From assembly GCA_002294285.1 (NCBI GenBank), contig DBFL01000019.1, forward strand, positions 1 through 10,440: a stretch of DNA of 10,440 nucleotides, in the 5' to 3' direction. Under the pieces are notes generated by a model that worked only from the letters and a program-made list of their open reading frames with translations, was not told the origin of the DNA and ran no database searches. This stretch comes from Candidatus Neomicrothrix sp. UBA881 (GTDB lineage: Bacteria; Actinomycetota; Acidimicrobiia; Acidimicrobiales; MedAcidi-G1). Shown here in pieces: positions 6,489 to 10,440 of the stretch. The number at the start of each line of letters is the position of its first letter. Positions within the stretch are counted from its first letter, which is position 1. Made by a program: the position numbers and the translations under genes.

Positions 6489-7334
6489 TCAGTCTTTTAT
6501 GATTCCTTCATTTGCAGAAATTTTTTGATTCACATAAGAGACGTACTGGGACATATCGAGTTCTTTTCCTTCCCAGATAGTTCCGGTGTGAGTCACGAAA
6601 CGGTCATCTTTCCATATGTGGAGTTGGAAGCCAGGAGGTTCATCTACCGCTGACCCATTTCTAGGATCCAAATCAAGTTTCAGTTGGTTACCTGTTGATG
6701 GGCAGACAGATAGCATTGTCGATCCGAATACTGTCTGTATAGGTCTGTGTAGATGGCCTGCTATAACTAATTTAACCTGAGGATTATTCCTTATTAAAAA
6801 TTCCAGTCGGTCGGATGATTTCAAACCTGAAAGATCCATAAAATTTATGCCGGTTTCAAATGGGGGAAAATGGGTGAATATGACTGTGGGTTTATCACTG
6901 TCTTCGTCCAACTTGCTTGCAAGCCAAGTTTCATGTTCTTGACTGAAAAGAGCGTCATGTCGTCCTGGTATAGCGGTGTCCAAAGCAATTAGTCTTACTG
7001 GAAAGTCATCTATTACGTAGCTGCAATGACTTCCCGGTATTTCTTCAGGTAGCTGTGCAGAAAAGGCACTAAGAAATTCCGATCTTTCATCGTGATTTCC
7101 CGGTAGTGGCAAGAGAGGAGCATTTAAGGGTTCGAGTATTTCTAAGAGTTGAGAATATTGTTCTTTAGTACCGTCATCAGTTAAATCACCTGTCGCTAAA
7201 ACCACTTCAGGTTGAGGCTCAAGGGAATTCAACAGATGAACTGCTTTTCTTAGTGTTTCGGAAGTGTCTACAAGTTCACCAAACATTCCAATATGGTCAC
7301 GAATATGAAGGTCCGAAATTTGAGCAATTAACAC
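6489..7334 (-). CDS. Calcineurin-like metallophosphoesterase, CpdA/GpdQ/Rv0805-like (putative 3',5'-cyclic nucleotide phosphodiesterase)
   Basis: The 281-residue protein has all five metallophosphoesterase motifs in order: SDLH (Asp8, His10), ATGDLTD (Asp50), GNHDER (Asn80, His81), FTHFPPF (His155) and AGHLHRP (His194, His196). Together these bind a two-metal centre. The set, the size, and the HFPPFETGINFMD stretch place it in the class III phosphodiesterase group that includes CpdA, Rv0805 and glycerophosphodiesterase GpdQ. It is predicted to hydrolyse cyclic nucleotides or other phosphodiesters in the cytosol; no signal peptide or membrane segment is seen. Substrate ranges in this group are broad, so cAMP is a guess. 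The start is GTG, fixed by the need to include SDLH. There is no Shine-Dalgarno site, but TAGCAT lies 6 bases upstream. It precedes aceB by 42 bases on the same strand. Confidence 0.85.
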   Translation of the reverse strand: MLIAQISDLHIRDHIGMFGELVDTSETLRKAVHLLNSLEPQPEVVLATGDLTDDGTKEQYSQLLEILEPLNAPLLPLPGNHDERSEFLSAFSAQLPEEIPGSHCSYVIDDFPVRLIALDTAIPGRHDALFSQEHETWLASKLDEDSDKPTVIFTHFPPFETGINFMDLSGLKSSDRLEFLIRNNPQVKLVIAGHLHRPIQTVFGSTMLSVCPSTGNQLKLDLDPRNGSAVDEPPGFQLHIWKDDRFVTHTGTIWEGKELDMSQYVSYVNQKISANEGIIKD

Positions 7335-7370
7335 AACGCGATGCTAGAGGGATAAAACTAGAAAAAACAA
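7335..7370 (-). promoter_or_regulatory. candidate leaderless promoter of the phosphoesterase-aceB-aceA transcript
   Basis: On the minus strand TTGTTT (7370-7365) and TAGCAT (7346-7341) are separated by 18 bases, and TAGCAT ends 6 bases before the GTG. This spacing puts the transcription start at or next to the initiation codon. The absence of any Shine-Dalgarno site supports it. The -35 match is only three of six. Confidence 0.4.
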
Positions 7371-7430
7371 ATGTACGTGAAGTAATTTGTCACACATATA
7401 TAGAAAAAGGCTTATTTGCGGTGTAATTTG

Positions 7431-7502
7431 AGCGGGTGAGGAGAATCGAACTCCCATCATCAGCTTGGAAGGCTGAGGTTCTAGCCGTTGAACTACACCC
7501 GC
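7431..7502 (-). tRNA. tRNA-Gly (anticodon TCC)
   Basis: A 72-nt minus-strand cloverleaf: acceptor GCGGGTG/CACCCGC fully paired, anticodon stem TCAGC/GCTGA with loop CTTCCAA (anticodon TCC), T arm GGGAG-TTCGATT-CTCCT. The discriminator is U (usual for tRNA-Gly), followed by CAA, so CCA is not encoded. It reads GGA and GGG. It is divergent from tig. Confidence 0.96.
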
Positions 7503-7513
7503 AATTAATAACG

Positions 7514-7519
7514 ATGTTA
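7514..7519 (-). promoter_or_regulatory. candidate -10 box of tRNA-Gly
   Basis: TAACAT on the minus strand (TANNNT) ends 11 bases before the first base of tRNA-Gly, the same distance as the TATCAT upstream of tRNA-His. The -35 region is not recognisable and holds a short inverted repeat (7520-7538). Confidence 0.3.
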
Positions 7520-7538
7520 CAGGTAGGAGTCTACCCTG
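7520..7538. repeat. short inverted repeat between tRNA-Gly and tig
   Basis: CAGGTAG (7520-7526), a 4-base loop, then CTACCCTG (7531-7538) can pair over 7 base pairs with one bulged C. No T-run follows on either strand, so it is not an intrinsic terminator. It lies between the divergent -10 candidates of tRNA-Gly (7514-7519) and tig (7553-7558), where an operator could sit. It could also be chance. Confidence 0.3.
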
Positions 7539-7552
7539 AGGTGCAAATTAGA

Positions 7553-7558
7553 CATAAT
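7553..7558 (+). promoter_or_regulatory. candidate -10 box of the tig-clpP-clpX operon
   Basis: CATAAT matches five of six consensus -10 bases and would start transcription near 7565, about 13 bases before the GTG and 31 before the ATG of tig. No -35 box is recognisable. I saw no clear ClgR-type or HAIR operator nearby. Confidence 0.35.
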
Positions 7559-7577
7559 CATGATGTTTAGTAGCTAA

Positions 7578-9038
7578 GTGCGCCGATACACTCTCATGTC
7601 TGTGGATTCAAAAATAACAAACCAAGATGAAGACAAAATTAAACTGAGTGTTGTAATCGATGATGACGAATTCGACCGTGAAGTGGATGACGCTCTAAAG
7701 CGACTTTCTAAAAATATAAAATTGCCGGGGTTTAGACCTGGAAAAATCCCCAGAAAAGTTCTTGAAGCTCGCCTCGGGCCGACAGCTGGTAGACAAGATG
7801 CACTCGAACACTCGTTGCCAACTTATTATGGAAGAGCACTAATTGACAATGAGGTAGATGCAATAGGACCGCCAGAAATAGAAATCACCAGCGATATAAC
7901 TAACGGGGCTGTGACTTTCGAAGCAACAGTTCCTATTAGACCAAAACCTTCTATAACTGGTCATAGTGCCTTAGAGATTGAAATCCCTTCGCCGATTGTT
8001 ACTGAAGAAGAATTTCAAGCCCAGCTGGACTCGATGCGCAAGCATTTAGCAGAACTAGAAGAGGTAGAAAAACCTGCAGAGGATGGAGATCTCCTCACCA
8101 TAGATATAGAGGGGACTAAAGACGGAGAACCAGTTCCCGGTTTGAGCGCGACCGACTATCTTTACGAAGTTGGTAGCGGGACAATACTTTCCGAAGTTGA
8201 CGAGTACTTAACTGGCAGCTCTAAAGGGGATGAGATCGAATTTGAAGCCAAGCACCCAACGGAAGAAGGCCCAATTTCAATAAGTATAAAAGTCGGACAA
8301 TTGCAAGTCCGTATCCTCCCAGAGGTCGATAACGAGTTCGCATCACAAGTTTCAGAATTCGAAACAGCCGATGAATTGTTAAAAGATCTTCGCCATCGAA
8401 TGGATGAAACCAAATCTCAACAGGTCGGCATGTTGGCCAGAGATTTAACTGCGAAAGCGATCGGAGATTTGATCCAGATAGAACTCCCAGAGGGATTAAT
8501 CGAAAACGAAATAGACAGACGAATTAGAGATTTGGAGATGAGGCTTAATTCTCAAGGGCTTGAATTAGAAAAATACCTAGAAGCTACTGGAGGCGAAATT
8601 GAAGCTATCCGAGAAGATTTTCGTGAGACAGCAGAAATTTCCGCACGTATTGATTTAGGTTTGCGAGCGGTTGCGCATGTCGAGTATCTAGACGAAGAGG
8701 AAGACAACTTTGAAAAATACTTAGAAAATATGGCAATCCAAATGCAAATGAAACCAGAAGAATTGCATGACGCTCTTAAGACTTCTGGAAGATTAATGGA
8801 TGTGCGCGCTGATATAGCAAAAGAAGCCGCTCTGCAGTGGGTTTTCGACAGGGTAAACCTGCTAGATGAAGATGGAAATACTGTAGATTCAGGGATTTTG
8901 GAGATCAAACAGCCAGATATCCCTGACATAGCTCAAAAAATAAGCGAAAATAATGATGTAGAGGCGGATGATTTGAGCGATGATGATTTGGTAAGTGAGC
9001 AAATCATCGATGAAGATAACAATGACGGAGAAAATTAA
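7578..9038 (+). CDS. tig: Trigger factor (ribosome-associated chaperone, peptidyl-prolyl isomerase)
   Basis: Trigger factor docks at the ribosomal exit tunnel and shields nascent chains. In this 486-residue product the N-terminal ribosome-binding domain holds the signature GFRPGKIP (residues 51-58) followed by VLEARLG. The FKBP-type isomerase domain lies at about 168-248 ([19 protein letters not shown] ... [18 protein letters not shown]). The helical chaperone domain covers about 250-440. The tail, about 445-486, is strongly acidic and looks disordered, as is common in actinobacterial trigger factors. Start choice is open. GTG 7578 is the first possible start after an in-frame TAA. ATG 7596 (MSVDSKITN) gives the usual distance to the first beta strand and fits the family better. 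Neither has a Shine-Dalgarno site. clpP begins 2 bases after the stop, so the genes are coupled. Confidence 0.95.
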   Translation: MRRYTLMSVDSKITNQDEDKIKLSVVIDDDEFDREVDDALKRLSKNIKLPGFRPGKIPRKVLEARLGPTAGRQDALEHSLPTYYGRALIDNEVDAIGPPEIEITSDITNGAVTFEATVPIRPKPSITGHSALEIEIPSPIVTEEEFQAQLDSMRKHLAELEEVEKPAEDGDLLTIDIEGTKDGEPVPGLSATDYLYEVGSGTILSEVDEYLTGSSKGDEIEFEAKHPTEEGPISISIKVGQLQVRILPEVDNEFASQVSEFETADELLKDLRHRMDETKSQQVGMLARDLTAKAIGDLIQIELPEGLIENEIDRRIRDLEMRLNSQGLELEKYLEATGGEIEAIREDFRETAEISARIDLGLRAVAHVEYLDEEEDNFEKYLENMAIQMQMKPEELHDALKTSGRLMDVRADIAKEAALQWVFDRVNLLDEDGNTVDSGILEIKQPDIPDIAQKISENNDVEADDLSDDDLVSEQIIDEDNNDGEN

Positions 9039-9040
9039 TT

Positions 9041-9688
9041 ATGACTCTTGCTGATTTAAGCATTTGTAACTACCTAGTTCCAACGGTTGTCGAACAGACT
9101 AATCGTGGAGAGAGAGCCTTTGATCTATATTCGCGACTTTTGAAAGAGAACATAATTTTTTTAGGTACACCCATTGATGATGCAGTAGCAAATCTAGTTT
9201 GCGCCCAATTGTTGCATTTGGAATCTGAGAATCCGGATCGAGATATAAGTCTTTACATAAATTCACCGGGTGGTGACATCAATGCTTTATTCGCTATATA
9301 CGACACTATGCAATACATCAAGCCTGATATAACTACAATCTGTTTCGGTCAGGCAGCTTCGGCAGCTGCTGTTTTGTTAGCAGCGGGATCGGCTGGCAAA
9401 CGTCTTGCTCTTCCACACGCCCGTGTTCTTATACACCAGCCATATGCTGGCGCTGAGGGTCAGGTATCAGATATAGAGCTTGCATCACGAGAAATACAGC
9501 GACTCAAGGCTCAGCTAGAAGAGGTTTTAGCCACACACACTGGTCAATCGGTGGAAAAGATACATGACGACACGGATCGCGACTTTGTAATGACTGCATC
9601 TGAAGCAGTCGAATATGGAATAATTGATGAAGTAATTGATTCAAGAAATTTTGCGGATAACAGCGGACCTATTTCAGCAGTCACTTGA
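9041..9688 (+). CDS. clpP: ATP-dependent Clp protease proteolytic subunit, ClpP2-like
   Basis: ClpP forms the barrel-shaped serine peptidase that degrades proteins unfolded by ClpX or ClpC. The 215-residue product has the triad Ser107 ([13 protein letters not shown]), His132 (VLIHQPYAG) and Asp181 (DDTDRDF), with S-to-H and H-to-D spacings of 25 and 49 as in E. coli ClpP. The oxyanion-loop region [19 protein letters not shown] and the [12 protein letters not shown] context match actinobacterial ClpP2 rather than ClpP1 (which has AASMGEFLLAAG). The N-terminal [24 protein letters not shown] also fits ClpP2. ATG follows the tig stop by 2 bases, with GGAG at 9027-9030 inside the end of tig. Two stops in a row (TGA TAG) end it. 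The usual partner clpP1 is not next to it. Confidence 0.95.
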   Translation: MTLADLSICNYLVPTVVEQTNRGERAFDLYSRLLKENIIFLGTPIDDAVANLVCAQLLHLESENPDRDISLYINSPGGDINALFAIYDTMQYIKPDITTICFGQAASAAAVLLAAGSAGKRLALPHARVLIHQPYAGAEGQVSDIELASREIQRLKAQLEEVLATHTGQSVEKIHDDTDRDFVMTASEAVEYGIIDEVIDSRNFADNSGPISAVT

Positions 9689-9712
9689 TAGTGGTAGCTG
9701 ACGAACAAATAA

Positions 9713-9720
9713 AGGAAAGG
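9713..9720 (+). promoter_or_regulatory. Shine-Dalgarno site of clpX
   Basis: AGGAAAGG lies 9 bases before the GTG at 9730 and decides this start. The GTG is preceded directly by TAA (9727-9729), which is out of use by clpX but closes a 12-codon frame starting at GTG 9691. Confidence 0.7.
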
Positions 9721-9729
9721 GCGATTTAA

Positions 9730-10440
9730 GTGGCCAAGTTTGGAGAAGGCGGAGAACTCCTAAAGTGTTCCTTTTGTGGGAAAACACAGAAACAGGTAAA
9801 AAAATTAATCGCCGGCCCAGGCGTTTACATATGTGATGAATGTATTGATCTTTGCAATGAAATAATTGAAGAAGAACTTTCAGAAACTTCCGAATTCACT
9901 CTCACAGAGTTGCCGAAACCTCGAGAGATATTTTCTTTTCTTGACGAATACATTGTCGGCCAAGCACAAGCAAAAAAGATACTTTCAGTAGCTGTCTACA
10001 ATCATTACAAGCGAATAAAGTCTGCAGGAGTAGTTGACGACGTTGAAGTGGCTAAATCAAACATTCTCCTGATAGGGCCGACGGGCTGCGGTAAAACTCT
10101 AATGGCGCAAACTCTCGCACGAATGTTGAATGTTCCTTTTGCTATTGCTGACGCGACAGCTTTAACAGAAGCCGGTTATGTCGGCGAGGATGTAGAAAAC
10201 ATTCTTCTTAAGCTTATTCAGGCAGCTGACTATGACATAAAGAAAGCTGAAACAGGGATCATCTATATAGATGAAGTTGACAAAGTTGCTAGAAAAAGTG
10301 AAAACCCTTCAATTACACGAGATGTATCAGGTGAAGGTGTTCAGCAAGCACTTTTAAAGATTTTAGAAGGAACAAAAGCAGCTGTGCCTCCACAAGGTGG
10401 CAGGAAACATCCACATCAGGAATTCTTGCAAATTGACACC
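9730..10440 (+). CDS. clpX: ATP-dependent Clp protease ATP-binding subunit ClpX (3' end outside window)
   Basis: The first 237 codons are present and the frame is still open at the window edge, so roughly the N-terminal half is seen. ClpX is a hexameric AAA+ unfoldase that feeds tagged proteins into ClpP. The N-terminal zinc-binding domain has four cysteines, Cys13, Cys16, Cys35 and Cys38 (KCSFCGK ... YICDEC). The AAA+ module shows Walker A GPTGCGKT (116-123), the pore loop GYVG (149-152) that grips substrate, and Walker [10 protein letters not shown] (177-185). The GTG start gives [16 protein letters not shown], the normal N-terminal length. It is the third gene of the tig-clpP-clpX operon, 41 bases after the clpP stop. 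Confidence 0.97.
   Translation, partial: MAKFGEGGELLKCSFCGKTQKQVKKLIAGPGVYICDECIDLCNEIIEEELSETSEFTLTELPKPREIFSFLDEYIVGQAQAKKILSVAVYNHYKRIKSAGVVDDVEVAKSNILLIGPTGCGKTLMAQTLARMLNVPFAIADATALTEAGYVGEDVENILLKLIQAADYDIKKAETGIIYIDEVDKVARKSENPSITRDVSGEGVQQALLKILEGTKAAVPPQGGRKHPHQEFLQIDT

Noticed and set aside
8552..8929. 125-codon Ser-rich open frame on the minus strand inside tig
   Set aside because: A shadow of the acidic trigger-factor sequence; no start signal and no family resemblance.
1..10440. Mobile element, defence system, CRISPR or biosynthetic island
   Set aside because: No transposase, integrase, direct repeats, spacer arrays or unusual composition were seen; the genes are housekeeping or central metabolism.

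Overview
The window looks like a chromosomal piece of an actinobacterium with moderately low GC. My best guess is an Acidimicrobiia-like or related marine lineage. The evidence is the gene order tig-clpP-clpX, the ClpP2-type active-site context ([14 protein letters not shown]), an isocitrate lyase very close to the mycobacterial Icl1 type in length and residue numbering, and several genes that appear to start without a Shine-Dalgarno site. The class-level placement is inference from remembered family sequences, not a computed tree.

Layout. 1-204: C-terminal end of a 2-oxoglutarate/Fe(II) oxygenase (+). 213-285 and 341-419: tRNA-Lys(CTT) and tRNA-His(GTG), both on the minus strand. 518-1651: a DadA/DauA-like FAD-dependent D-amino-acid oxidoreductase (+, TTG start), followed on the same strand by tRNA-Arg(TCT) at 1724-1798 and the ribosome-rescue hydrolase ArfB at 1847-2263. 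From 2270 to 7334 four genes lie on the minus strand. In transcription order they are a CpdA/GpdQ-like metallophosphoesterase, malate synthase A (aceB), isocitrate lyase (aceA), and a secreted zinc N-acetylmuramoyl-L-alanine amidase. The gaps are about 42, 29 and 44 bases, so a single transcript is possible. 7431-7502: tRNA-Gly(TCC) (-). From 7578 to the window end is the protein quality-control operon (+): trigger factor tig, a single ClpP2-type clpP, and clpX, which runs off the right edge.

How the parts work together. AceA and AceB form the complete glyoxylate shunt for growth on acetate, fatty acids and other C2 units. The upstream phosphoesterase may link cyclic-nucleotide or phosphodiester metabolism to it. 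Trigger factor, ClpP and ClpX are the co-translational chaperone and the AAA+ protease. ArfB (rescue of stalled ribosomes) also belongs to translation quality control but sits in a separate transcription unit.

No mobile element, CRISPR array, phage gene or anomalous island was seen, and no convincing intrinsic terminator. The window is mostly ordinary housekeeping DNA. The points most worth a second look are the single ClpP2-like gene where Actinobacteria usually have a clpP1-clpP2 pair, the phosphoesterase heading the glyoxylate genes, a duplicated C-terminal module in the amidase, and apparent leaderless starts.
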